NCBI RefSeq assembly: GCF_001984175.1
Contig: NZ_MTQP01000067.1
Location: 496,001 to 560,000 of the forward strand
Source of the DNA: Saccharothrix sp. ALI-22-I
GTDB lineage: Bacteria > Actinomycetota > Actinomycetes > Mycobacteriales > Pseudonocardiaceae
DNA length: 64,000 nt
Reading direction: 5' to 3'
Shown here: one piece after another, positions 1 to 7,534 of the stretch
Layout: every line of letters starts with the position of its first letter
How positions within the stretch are numbered: position 1 is the stretch's first letter
Notes under the pieces: model-generated
What the model was told of the DNA's origin: nothing
Database searches by the model: none
What the model saw: only the letters and a program-made list of their open reading frames with translations
Position numbers and translations under genes: made by a program

Positions 1-1420
1 CGTGATCGGCGTGCTCGGCCTGCTGGACGCGCCCGCCGCGTTCGACTGGGTCGCCACCCGCCCCCGCTGGCTGACCGTGCTGGTGCTGCTGCTCCTGCCG
101 GTCCTGCTGGTGTTCCACCGCTTCGAGCGCAACGCCGCGCTCAGCCCCTCCCGCACCAGGGAGACCCACCGCACCCGGCTCGCCGTCACGCTCGGCGCCG
201 GCTACGGCGTGCTGGGCGTGCTCGGGTTCGTGGTGACCGGTTTCGCGGGCGCCGCGGGCACCCTGCTGGTGTTCAAGGTCGATCCGCTGCAGAACCTCAT
301 CCACCTGCTGCTCGGCTGGTACCTGCTGCACACCGCACACGCCGGCACCTGCCACGGCCGCCGTCCCTGGCTGCTCACCGCGCTGGCCTGCGTCCCGCCG
401 CTGCTGGTGCTGGAGCCCACCGGCGCGATGGTCGTCCTGCACGGCGCGACGATCGCCGCCGCGCTGCTCGCGGCGATACCGAAGCAGTACCAGGCACGCA
501 CAACCGAACACCGGCAGCCACGTCCCGCGCTCCAACACCCATAGCGCGTCCGACGGCGGCGTGTGCAGACCGCGCAGCGAACCGAACACCGAGCCCACCA
601 ACGTCACCACCAGCAACGCGCTCTGGTGCACCAGGAAGATCGGCAACGCCCGCGCGTTCAACGCCTTGGCCTGGAACGACGGCCGGATCAGCAGCACCAG
701 CCCGACCTGCGCCAAGGCCAACGCGAGGGCGGCGGCCGACGGCGGCGACAGGTTCGACTCCGCCGCGCCCGGCACCCCGACCGCGCTGGCCGGATAACCG
801 GCGCGCAGGAGCAGGGCGAACGCCCCGGCACCCGCCACGAACAGCGCCGCACCCCACGAACGGTGCTGTCCTCTTTGGGCATGCCCGCGTTGGGCGAGGA
901 GCACACCCACCTGCCACGGCGCCCACCACACCGCGACCACGTTCACCCAGCCGACGTCCAACGCCACCAACACCACCGGGATCACCACGCCCCACCACCC
1001 CAGCCGCAGCAGCAGCGGCGTGAACGCCGCCAGCACGACGTAAACGGCGAGGAACCACAACGGCGTGACGACGAGGTAGCCGACCGTCAGCACCGTCTGC
1101 TGCGGCAAGCCACGCATCGACAGTCCGAAAAGGACCGCAGCCCACAACCCCAGCAGCACCGCCACCGGCAGAACGAGCTTGCGCACCCGCCGCCACCAGG
1201 GCGTACCCGATCGGGCGGCCCCGAACCCCCCGGTGAAGAAGAACAGCCCCAACGTCTGGAGCACCCAGCTGACCGGCGCCAACTCGGGCATCCACCGCAG
1301 CGGGCTGTCCACCACCAGCCCGTCACCGGTCAGCACCACGGCCGTCACCAGCCAGTGCCCCAACACCACCCCGCCGATCGCGATCGCCCGCGTCGCGTCG
1401 ATAACCGGGTCCCGCGTCAT
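1..1420 (-). CDS. Acyltransferase family 3 membrane protein, no stop codon inside the window
   Basis: Reading leftward from the ATG at 1420-1418 gives a polytopic membrane protein starting MTRDPVIDATRAIAIGGVVL and then GHW. This is the N-terminal R-A-x-A...GH pattern of acyltransferase-3 (OafA/YrhL-like) enzymes, which acylate sugars or other envelope substrates and use the early His. About ten hydrophobic segments follow, down to roughly base 490. The frame then stays open to base 1 with no stop, but that stretch is exactly antisense, codon on codon, to the DUF4383-like gene and reads as non-membrane, Gln/His-rich sequence. The natural end is therefore probably near 470-490 or is lost. The start overlaps the upstream hydrolase stop as ATGA, so the two genes are probably translationally coupled. 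Confidence 0.65.
   Translation of the reverse strand, partial: MTRDPVIDATRAIAIGGVVLGHWLVTAVVLTGDGLVVDSPLRWMPELAPVSWVLQTLGLFFFTGGFGAARSGTPWWRRVRKLVLPVAVLLGLWAAVLFGLSMRGLPQQTVLTVGYLVVTPLWFLAVYVVLAAFTPLLLRLGWWGVVIPVVLVALDVGWVNVVAVWWAPWQVGVLLAQRGHAQRGQHRSWGAALFVAGAGAFALLLRAGYPASAVGVPGAAESNLSPPSAAALALALAQVGLVLLIRPSFQAKALNARALPIFLVHQSALLVVTLVGSVFGSLRGLHTPPSDALWVLERGTWLPVFGCACLVLLRYRREQRGGDRRAVQDDHRAGGLQHQQRRDAGQRGEQPGTAAVAGAGVCGVQQVPAEQQVDEVLQRIDLEHQQGARGARETGHHEPEHAQHAVAGAERDGEPGAVGLPGAGGAERGVALEAVEHQQDRQEQQHQHGQPAGAGGDPVERGGRVQQAEHADH
2..544 (+). CDS. DUF4383-like integral membrane protein (5' end probably cut by window)
   Basis: The reading frame gives four or five hydrophobic segments. It contains the stretch DPLQNLIHLLLGWYLL, which resembles the conserved core of DUF4383 membrane proteins; that family has no known function. 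A GTG lies at the window edge, but the protein may begin outside it. Codon third positions are strongly G/C, as expected of a real gene here. The last ~20 residues are hydrophilic and proline-rich and lie antisense to the acyltransferase gene on the other strand, so the conserved part ends near base 480. The family call is moderate because only a short motif supports it. Confidence 0.6.
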   Translation: MIGVLGLLDAPAAFDWVATRPRWLTVLVLLLLPVLLVFHRFERNAALSPSRTRETHRTRLAVTLGAGYGVLGVLGFVVTGFAGAAGTLLVFKVDPLQNLIHLLLGWYLLHTAHAGTCHGRRPWLLTALACVPPLLVLEPTGAMVVLHGATIAAALLAAIPKQYQARTTEHRQPRPALQHP

Positions 1421-2091
1421 GGCCCCTCCCCCACCGCGATCCGGCCGAGAGCGCGCAACGACGGCGTGCCCTCCCGGAAGTACTCGTCGTGCTTGGCATC
1501 ACCGACGTCGAACACCCGAGCCCCGAACGCCGGGTCGACCGGGTCCGTCCCGTGCCCCAGGTCCCCGAGCCGCACCGACGGCACCCACCGGGTCCAATCG
1601 CGACCACCGCGCGCCGCCCACACCCGCGCACCCGCGTCGACCGAATCCACCCGCACTCCGGGTGAGCCGAGGAACACCACGTCATCGACGGGCGGCTGGG
1701 CCAGCGCGCACACCACCGACCCGTAGCTGTGGCACATCAGGTGCACGTGACCGGGCAACGTTCGCACGTACTCGCCGAGCGCGACCGCACCGGCCCGCGC
1801 CAACCGCCCGCTCGCCGCGTCCACGCCGAGCCCGGACGGCGTCCGGTAGCCCATCCACGCGACCACGGCGACGTCGTCCCGGCCGACGGACGCGTGCAGG
1901 TCACGGGCCATCCGCCCGACCGTCGCCCCGAACCGCTGATCGTCCACATCGGACCCCGGCACGACCACCGCGACGTGGGCGGCACGCGCCAGGTCCCCGT
2001 GCACCTCGATCCGGGGCGTGAACGCGGGCGGGTCGCCACTCGGCGTGACCAGCACCAGCAGCGCGGCCACCAAGGCGATCTTCTTCGGCAT
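1417..2091 (-). CDS. Secreted alpha/beta hydrolase, DUF1023-like
   Basis: The 224-residue protein has a short signal-like N-terminus (MPKKIALVAALLVLVTPSG). An alpha/beta-hydrolase body follows, with strand VAVVVPGSDVDD and nucleophile elbow LMCHSYGSVV (Ser about residue 119, C-H-S-Y-G instead of the usual G-H-S-Y-G). This matches DUF1023 hydrolases, which are common as exported proteins in actinobacteria; the substrate is unknown. The acid/His residues are probably in the last third (D and H within DVGDAKHDEYF). The gene ends in a 4-nt overlap with the acyltransferase and starts 63 nt after the response-regulator stop, so it may share that transcript. Confidence 0.75.
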   Translation of the reverse strand: MPKKIALVAALLVLVTPSGDPPAFTPRIEVHGDLARAAHVAVVVPGSDVDDQRFGATVGRMARDLHASVGRDDVAVVAWMGYRTPSGLGVDAASGRLARAGAVALGEYVRTLPGHVHLMCHSYGSVVCALAQPPVDDVVFLGSPGVRVDSVDAGARVWAARGGRDWTRWVPSVRLGDLGHGTDPVDPAFGARVFDVGDAKHDEYFREGTPSLRALGRIAVGEGP

Positions 2092-2154
2092 GGCACCGAA
2101 ACTAGGAAGACCACGTCCGCCGGATCGTCACCCCGTAGTGCCGATCTTGGAGCC

Positions 2155-2802
2155 CTACCCCGGTACCACCAGACCGGACTCGTAGGCCGCGATCACCGCC
2201 TGGGCCCGGTCGCGCAGTCCGAGCTTCATCAACACGCGGCTGACGTGGGTCTTCACCGTCTGCTCGGCCAGCACCAGGTGCCCGGCGATCTCGCCGTTGG
2301 ACAGCCCCTGCGCGATCAACCGCAGCACCTCGGTCTCCCGCTCGGTCAACGCGCCCAACGCGGCCGGTTTCACCACCCGCACCGGCTGCGACTTCACGAA
2401 GTCCTCGATCAGCCGCTTGGTCACCGAGGGCGCCAGCAACGCCTCGCCCCGCGCCACCACCCGCACCGCGGCCAGCAACTCGCTCGCGGGCGCGTGCTTG
2501 AGCAGGAACCCGCTCGCACCCGCCCGCAACGCCTCGTACACGTAGTCGTCCAGGTCGAACGTGGTCAGCACGAGCACCTTGACCGGGTCGTCGGCCAGCA
2601 GCCGGGTCGCGGTCAGCCCGTCCATCTCCGGCATCCGCACGTCCATCAGCACCACGTCCGGCCGCAGCCGGCGCACCCCGCTGACGGCCGCGACACCGTC
2701 ACCGGCGGACCCGACCACGGTGATGTCCGACTGGGCGTCCAGCAGCGCCGAGAACCCCTCCCGCACCATCTCCTGGTCGTCCGCCACCAACACCCGGATC
2801 AC
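2155..2802 (-). CDS. NarL/FixJ-family response regulator
   Basis: The protein has 215 residues. The receiver domain (about 1-120) has the acidic pocket ADDQE, the phospho-accepting Asp in VLMDVRMPEMDG and the conserved Lys in FLLKHA. The C-terminal LuxR-type helix-turn-helix (about 148-205) reads LTERETEVLRLIAQGLSNGEIA and then VKTHVSRVLMKL. It should bind DNA when phosphorylated by the adjacent kinase. The GTG start at 2802 overlaps the kinase stop (GTGA), which gives coupled translation and fixes the start. Its targets cannot be read directly, but repeated TACCCG motifs lie upstream of the kinase gene. Confidence 0.92.
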   Translation of the reverse strand: MIRVLVADDQEMVREGFSALLDAQSDITVVGSAGDGVAAVSGVRRLRPDVVLMDVRMPEMDGLTATRLLADDPVKVLVLTTFDLDDYVYEALRAGASGFLLKHAPASELLAAVRVVARGEALLAPSVTKRLIEDFVKSQPVRVVKPAALGALTERETEVLRLIAQGLSNGEIAGHLVLAEQTVKTHVSRVLMKLGLRDRAQAVIAAYESGLVVPG

Positions 2803-3926
2803 CGCCGCACCCCCACCGGAATCTTGGCAAACACCTCGAAACCCCCGTCCGGGGTGGGCTCGGCGGTCATCGAACCGCCGTGCACCGCCACCCGTTCCCG
2901 CATACCCCTGAGCCCGTGCCCACCGCCACCGCCCAGCGACGGCCCGCCGGCCGTGTTCCGCACCAGGACCCGCAGCTGTCCGTCCACCAGCTCCACGGTC
3001 ACCGACGTCGTCGCGCCCGGCGCGTGCCGACCGGCGTTCGTCAGCGCCTCCTGCACGATCCGGTACGCGGTCAGGCCGACCGCCTCCGGCACCTCGGCCT
3101 CGGTGACCGACGCGTCCGCGTGCAGCGCCCTGATGTCGGCCAACCCCGGCTGCGGCGTCCGGTCGGCCCGCTGGTCCTCGGCCCGCAGCACGCCCAGCAG
3201 CTGCTGCATGTCGGTGATCGCGGCCCGTGCCGCCGCGCCCAGCTCGGCGAACTCGCGTCGGCCCGCCTCGGACAGGTCCGTGATCCGGTAGGGCGCGGTC
3301 TCGCACCGGACCACGACCAACGACATGTGGTGCGCGACCACGTCGTGCATCTCGCGGGCGATCCGGGCGCGTTCGACCAGCGCCGCCTTCTCGTCCCGTT
3401 CGGAGTGGAACCGCTGCTCAGCACGCCCGCGCGCGCCGAACGCGTACCCGAGCAGGAGCACGAGAAGCAGGATGCCGATCGTCGGCACCAGGTACTCGGT
3501 CCAGCCCGACCCGGTGATCAGGACCACCATCCCGGCGGTGACCAGACCGACGACCAGCGCCACCCGGCCGCTGTGGATCATCCCGACCGCCAACAGCACC
3601 GGGATGTACCAGGTCAGCGGCCACAGGCCGAGGAGGTCGGGTTCGGATGCCATCAGCATCCGCGTGACCAGCAGACCCGCCGTGGCCAGCCGCCAGGCGG
3701 CGAGCGTGGAGTGCAGCATCAACACGAAGCTGCCGCCGTAGATCGCGAACAGCAGCGGCCACCAGCCGTCCGGCTCCTCGGAGTCGACGTACTCCTGGCT
3801 GATCCCGATCGCCATGATCAGGCCGTAGACCAGCACCAACGCGTTCAACACCCGGCGGTAGCGGAAGCCGTCGAAGACCCGCGTGCGGTCGCGGAGCAGC
3901 ACGACCTGGAGGAGAGTGCGGATCAC
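2799..3926 (-). CDS. NarL-type sensor histidine kinase (HisKA_3)
   Basis: The N-terminal half (about 20-170) has five or six membrane segments. The dimerisation/phospho-acceptor segment ARIAREMHDVVAHHM (His about residue 205) is typical of HisKA_3 kinases. An ATPase domain follows with EALTNAGRHAPGA (N box) and a GGGGGHGLRGMRERV glycine-rich region. No extracellular sensor domain is evident, so it probably senses the membrane or its interior, like DesK-type kinases. I start it at the GTG at 3926; an in-frame ATG exists further upstream but adds a non-family leader. TAGCAT, seven bases before this GTG, could be a -10 box, implying a leaderless mRNA. Confidence 0.88.
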   Translation of the reverse strand: MIRTLLQVVLLRDRTRVFDGFRYRRVLNALVLVYGLIMAIGISQEYVDSEEPDGWWPLLFAIYGGSFVLMLHSTLAAWRLATAGLLVTRMLMASEPDLLGLWPLTWYIPVLLAVGMIHSGRVALVVGLVTAGMVVLITGSGWTEYLVPTIGILLLVLLLGYAFGARGRAEQRFHSERDEKAALVERARIAREMHDVVAHHMSLVVVRCETAPYRITDLSEAGRREFAELGAAARAAITDMQQLLGVLRAEDQRADRTPQPGLADIRALHADASVTEAEVPEAVGLTAYRIVQEALTNAGRHAPGATTSVTVELVDGQLRVLVRNTAGGPSLGGGGGHGLRGMRERVAVHGGSMTAEPTPDGGFEVFAKIPVGVRR

Positions 3927-3927
3927 G

Positions 3928-4067
3928 GGCCCGATGCTAGGCGTCGGGCCGTACCGGCACATGCCCCTACGGGCTGTCATACCCGGGTAGCACGGACGCC
4001 CGGAGCACCCATACCCGAGAGTCCCCCACCCGGACAAGCCGTTGCGGCAGGCGAACACCACCGGGTA
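3928..4067. promoter_or_regulatory. Regulatory region of the two-component system with TACCCG repeats
   Basis: The divergent region holds a perfect 10-bp palindrome TACCCGGGTA (3980-3989) and further TACCCG (4012-4017) and inverted CGGGTA (4062-4067) copies. An inverted repeat, GGCCCGA (3928-3934) with TCGGGCC (3944-3950), directly abuts the kinase GTG. The repeats are plausible response-regulator sites; that is inference only. Confidence 0.35.
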
Positions 4068-4125
4068 GGCAATACGACAGAGCTGTAGAGCTGTGCGCCC
4101 CTACTCCGTGTTGGAAGATGGCTGA

Positions 4126-4626
4126 ATGCACCCGCAGCAAGATCCGGATCGCTGGTCACGGCTCCAGGCCGTGGCCGCCGAGGCCCTGGCCGCCGCCAAG
4201 GTCGGGGAGGACGCTGTCGCGGTCGACCTGGTCACCGGCTACCTCAGCGGCTCGCCCGAGGGGAACGAGGAGATCCGGGAGCTGGTGCTCCTGCTCTTCT
4301 CCGAGTGCAGCGCGATGGTCGCCGCCCTCGGCTCGGGCGGCGCGACACCGGTGAAGATGCAGGTCTTCGACGAGGACGGCCAGGAGGTGCCGATCGACGA
4401 CGCCGACCCGCCGGTCCGCACCGCGATCCGCACACTGCTCGCCGAGGTGCACGGCGACCAGGAGGCGGCGGCCGAGCAGATCGAGATCGCGCTGGCCAAC
4501 GGCCGGCCGCAGGAACTGGCCACGGTGGTGCTGCAAGCGCTGCGGTGGACGGTGAAGCTGGCCGCGGAGTGCGAGACGCGCGACCTGCCCGTGACCCCGT
4601 GGATCTCCGCCGCGCTGGAGGACTAG
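4126..4626 (+). CDS. Conserved-looking acidic protein of unknown function
   Basis: This is a 166-residue soluble protein with no signal peptide or membrane segment. It is strongly acidic (for example VFDEDGQEVPIDDADPP) and mainly helical; the C-terminal half carries AAAEQIEIALANGRPQELA and LQALRWTVKLAAECETRDL. I do not recognise a domain. Codon use matches its neighbours, and the frame ends cleanly before a repeat-rich intergenic region. It is divergent from the two-component kinase, so it could be a target of that system. The start is the first ATG; no strong Shine-Dalgarno precedes it. Confidence 0.7.
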   Translation: MHPQQDPDRWSRLQAVAAEALAAAKVGEDAVAVDLVTGYLSGSPEGNEEIRELVLLLFSECSAMVAALGSGGATPVKMQVFDEDGQEVPIDDADPPVRTAIRTLLAEVHGDQEAAAEQIEIALANGRPQELATVVLQALRWTVKLAAECETRDLPVTPWISAALED

Positions 4627-4633
4627 TCAGACG

Positions 4634-4675
4634 CGTCTGGCCAGTCACGTCTGGCCAGTGGCGTCTGGCCAGTGG
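4634..4675. repeat. Three tandem 14-bp repeats with palindromic core
   Basis: Three contiguous copies of CGTCTGGCCAGT plus CA or GG occupy exactly 42 bp just after the preceding stop codon. Every copy contains the perfect palindrome CTGGCCAG. A 12-bp palindrome, CAGACGCGTCTG (4628-4639), overlaps the first copy. Confidence 0.8.
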
Positions 4676-4746
4676 CGCCGAATTGCCGCGGCATCACCCA
4701 GCCGGGCTGGGAGTTCACCCGCATCACGGCCGGCTTCCAGCCCGGT

Positions 4747-4801
4747 CCCCCGGCTTCGGGGGTTGCTCGCTTCGCAGGGGTCCCCGCCAAGGGGACCCCT
4801 G
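4747..4801. terminator. Two hairpins, second with an 11-bp perfect stem
   Basis: CCCCC-GGCTTC-GGGGG (4747-4762) is followed by CAGGGGTCCCC (4775-4785), loop GCCAA, GGGGACCCCTG (4791-4801) and then CTTTGATCTT. It sits in the 284-bp gap after the acidic protein gene and probably ends its transcript. The rest of the gap to 4910 shows nothing else I can name. Confidence 0.6.
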
Positions 4802-4910
4802 CTTTGATCTTGCCGGCTGGGCCGGCGGTTCGCAGTGGTCGAGGGCTTGGCTGTGGATGGACAGCGCGGACCATGGATAACCCGGCGCGAGGGGCGCTTA
4901 GGGTTCCGGC

Positions 4911-5927
4911 ATGCGCACCGCACTGATCGGTTACGGGCTCGGCGGAGCCGCGTTCCACGCACCGTTCCTGTCCACCACGCCCGGCCTGACCTTGTCGGCG
5001 GTCGTCACCGGCAATCCCGAACGGCGGGCGGAAGTGGCGTCGCGGTACCCCGAGGCGGAGCTGATCGCGTCGGTGGACGAGGTGTGGCGGCGGGCCGACG
5101 AGTTCGACCTGGTCGTGGTGACCACGCCGAACCGGTTCCACGCCGCGCACGCCCGTACCGCGTTGGAGCACGGACTGAACGCCGTGGTGGACAAGCCGTT
5201 CGCGGCGTCGGCTGCCGAGGCGCGCGAGTTGGCCGACCTGGCGACGTCACGCGGGCTGCTGCTCGCGCCGTTCCACAACCGGCGCTGGGACGGCGATTTC
5301 CGCACGGTGGCGCGGCTGGTCGGTGAGGGCGCGTTGGGCGACGTGCACCGGTTCGAGTCGCGGTTCGAGCGGTGGCGGCCGGAGGTGAAGGACGGCTGGA
5401 AGGAGTCCGGCGACCCGGCCGACCTGGGCAGCATCGTGTTCGACCTGGGCACCCACCTGGTGGACCAGGCGGTGGCGTTGTTCGGGCGGCCGACGAGCGT
5501 GTACGCGGAGGTGCGGGCGCTGCGGCCGGGTGCCCAGGCGCACGACGACGCGTTCCTGGCGCTGACCCACCCGTCCGGCACGGTGTCGCACCTGTGGGCG
5601 TCGGCGTTGGTGGCGTCACTCGGGCCGCGCTTCCGCGTGCTGGGCAACCGGTCGGCGTTCGTGAAGTACGGGATGGACCCTCAGGAGGAGGCGCTGAAGG
5701 CGGGCGTGGTGCCCGGCGGCGAGGGCTGGGGCGAGGACCCGCAGGACCGGTGGGGCGTGCTCGGCTCGGAGGCCGTGCGCACCGAGCCGGGGACGTACCA
5801 GGCCTTCTACGCCGCCATCGCGGCTGGTCAGGCGCCCGTTCCGGTGGCCGACGCGGTCACCGGGCTGGAGGTCTTGGAAGCGGCGTTCGAGTCGGCGCGA
5901 ACCGGGAGCACCGTCTCCCTTGTCTAG
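4911..5927 (+). CDS. Gfo/Idh/MocA-family NAD(P)-dependent oxidoreductase
   Basis: The protein has 338 residues. The N-terminal Rossmann fold begins ALIGYGLGGAAFHAPFL (glycine-rich nucleotide loop at residues 7-12). The family signature Lys is in AVVDKPFAAS (about residue 88), with DKP in place of the commoner EKP. A C-terminal alpha/beta substrate domain holds SIVFDLGTHLVDQAVALFG, whose Asp/His are the usual catalytic or substrate-binding pair. Such enzymes oxidise or reduce sugars, inositols or related polyols; the substrate cannot be told here. It ends 30 bp before the monooxygenase ATG and contains that gene's promoter in its last codons. Confidence 0.88.
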   Translation: MRTALIGYGLGGAAFHAPFLSTTPGLTLSAVVTGNPERRAEVASRYPEAELIASVDEVWRRADEFDLVVVTTPNRFHAAHARTALEHGLNAVVDKPFAASAAEARELADLATSRGLLLAPFHNRRWDGDFRTVARLVGEGALGDVHRFESRFERWRPEVKDGWKESGDPADLGSIVFDLGTHLVDQAVALFGRPTSVYAEVRALRPGAQAHDDAFLALTHPSGTVSHLWASALVASLGPRFRVLGNRSAFVKYGMDPQEEALKAGVVPGGEGWGEDPQDRWGVLGSEAVRTEPGTYQAFYAAIAAGQAPVPVADAVTGLEVLEAAFESARTGSTVSLV

Positions 5928-5957
5928 AGAGTCTCTTAGCTACTAAGATTCTTAACC
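5920..5957 (+). promoter_or_regulatory. Probable leaderless promoter with overlapping operator
   Basis: TTGTCT (-35, 5920-5925), an 18-bp spacer and TAAGAT (-10, 5944-5949) would start RNA at about 5956-5958, on the ATG itself. No Shine-Dalgarno is present. The inverted repeat CTTAG-CTA-CTAAG (5935-5947) covers the -10, as expected of a repressor site. No regulator gene is adjacent. Confidence 0.5.
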
Positions 5958-7496
5958 ATGGGAGACAAGCGCGTACGAGTACTGGTGGTCGGTGCGGGGC
6001 TCGGCGGGTTGTCCGCCACGTTGTTCCTCGCGCAGCAGGGCATCGAGGTGCTGGGGATCTCGAAGCACAGAGGGACGTCACCGCACCCGAAGGCGACCGG
6101 GCAGACGCACCGGACGATGGAGTTACTGCGCCGGGCCGGGGTCGCGGACGAGGTGCTGGCGGGCAGCGCGGGTCTCGACGGCGGACTGGTGATCAAGGTC
6201 GCGGAGAGCCTGCGCGGCCGGGTGTTCCACACGATCATGCACGAGGACGACGAGTGGGACACCGCGCTCAGCCCCGAACGTTCCGGCATGGCCAGCCAGG
6301 ACCACGTCGAACCGGTGCTGCTGCGGCGGGCACGTGAGCTGGGCGCGGAGGTGCTGTTCGAGACCGAGTTGGTGGCGTTGGCGCAGGACGCCGACGGGGT
6401 GACGGCACGGGTCCGGTCGGCCGGGCGCGAGTACACCGTGCGGGCGGACTACGTGATCGGCGCCGACGGGCACCGCGGCGTGGTGCGCGAGTGGGTGGAG
6501 ATCGGGCGGCAAGGGCCCGGAGAGCTGTCGCACCACATCGGGGTGGTGTTCGACGCCGACATGTCCTCGCACATCGTCCCGGACAAGCTCACCCTGTACT
6601 ACCTGCGGAACCAGGCCTTCACCGGCACGCTCGTGGCGACGAACACCGAGCGGCGCAACGTGTTGACGGTCGAGTACGACCCGGCGCGGGAGTCGGCGGC
6701 GGACTACCCGCCGCGGCGGTGCGTCGAGTTGCTGCGGATCGCGACGGACGTGCCGGACCTGGAGCCGGAGATCCTGGAGATCACGCGGTGGGAGATGGCC
6801 GCGTGGCTGAGCGACCGGTTCCGGGCCGGGCGGGTGTTCCTGGTCGGTGACGCGGCGAAGGTGACGCCGCCGACGGGTGGTCTGGGCGGCAACACGGCGA
6901 TCGGCGACGGGTTCGACATCGCGTGGAAGCTGGCGGCGGTGCTGAAGGGCGAGGCCGGCGAGGGCCTGCTGGACAGCTACGAGGCCGAACGGCGGCCGTA
7001 CGGGAAGCTGGTGGTCGACGGGTCGTTCGCCAACTACGTGCAGCGGTTCGCCCCGCAACTGGCGGGCCCCGACGTGCCCGACGAGGTCGACCACCTGCAC
7101 CTGACCCTCGGCTACCGCTGCCGTTCGAACGCGGTCCTGATCGACGACGCCGACCCGGCCCCGATGGAGAACCCCGCCGACCCCAGCGGCCGACCGGGCT
7201 TCCGCGCACCGCACGTGGTGGTGGAGCACCAGGGCACTTCCAAATCCACTTTGGACCTGTTCGGCACCTGGACGTTGCTCACCCTGAACCCGGTCTGGGC
7301 GGCGGCCGACGTCACGTCGGTGGAGATCCCGACTTTGCAGGACCCGACCGGTGACCTGGCCAAGCGCTACGGCATCGGCCAGCAGGGCGCGAGCCTGATC
7401 CGCCCCGACGGCGTGATCGCCTGGCGCACTACCGAAACGGTGAGCGATCCCGCGAACCGCATCGCCGACGTGGTGGCAACACTGCTGGCCCACTGA
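5958..7496 (+). CDS. FAD-dependent aromatic hydroxylase (PHBH/PgaE-like monooxygenase)
   Basis: This 512-residue class A flavoprotein monooxygenase has all three family fingerprints. They are the GxGxxG dinucleotide loop VLVVGAGLGGLSATLFLA, the DG motif YVIGADGHRGVVRE (about residue 160) and the GD motif VFLVGDAAKVTPPTGGLGGN (about 296). After residue ~385 there is a thioredoxin-like C-terminal extension, as in PgaE/RdmE/rifampicin monooxygenases. These enzymes hydroxylate phenolic or polyketide substrates, or inactivate such drugs, using NAD(P)H and O2. No polyketide genes lie nearby, so detoxification is as likely as biosynthesis. Its own operator-like promoter suggests inducible expression. 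Confidence 0.9.
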   Translation: MGDKRVRVLVVGAGLGGLSATLFLAQQGIEVLGISKHRGTSPHPKATGQTHRTMELLRRAGVADEVLAGSAGLDGGLVIKVAESLRGRVFHTIMHEDDEWDTALSPERSGMASQDHVEPVLLRRARELGAEVLFETELVALAQDADGVTARVRSAGREYTVRADYVIGADGHRGVVREWVEIGRQGPGELSHHIGVVFDADMSSHIVPDKLTLYYLRNQAFTGTLVATNTERRNVLTVEYDPARESAADYPPRRCVELLRIATDVPDLEPEILEITRWEMAAWLSDRFRAGRVFLVGDAAKVTPPTGGLGGNTAIGDGFDIAWKLAAVLKGEAGEGLLDSYEAERRPYGKLVVDGSFANYVQRFAPQLAGPDVPDEVDHLHLTLGYRCRSNAVLIDDADPAPMENPADPSGRPGFRAPHVVVEHQGTSKSTLDLFGTWTLLTLNPVWAAADVTSVEIPTLQDPTGDLAKRYGIGQQGASLIRPDGVIAWRTTETVSDPANRIADVVATLLAH

Positions 7497-7534
7497 TCCA
7501 GGGTCACCCGCGTGAACGACGACAGCTGACGCCA

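Noticed and set aside
5958..7496. Start of a polyketide gene cluster around the FAD monooxygenase
   Set aside because: No ketosynthase, cyclase or other biosynthetic gene is found on either side.
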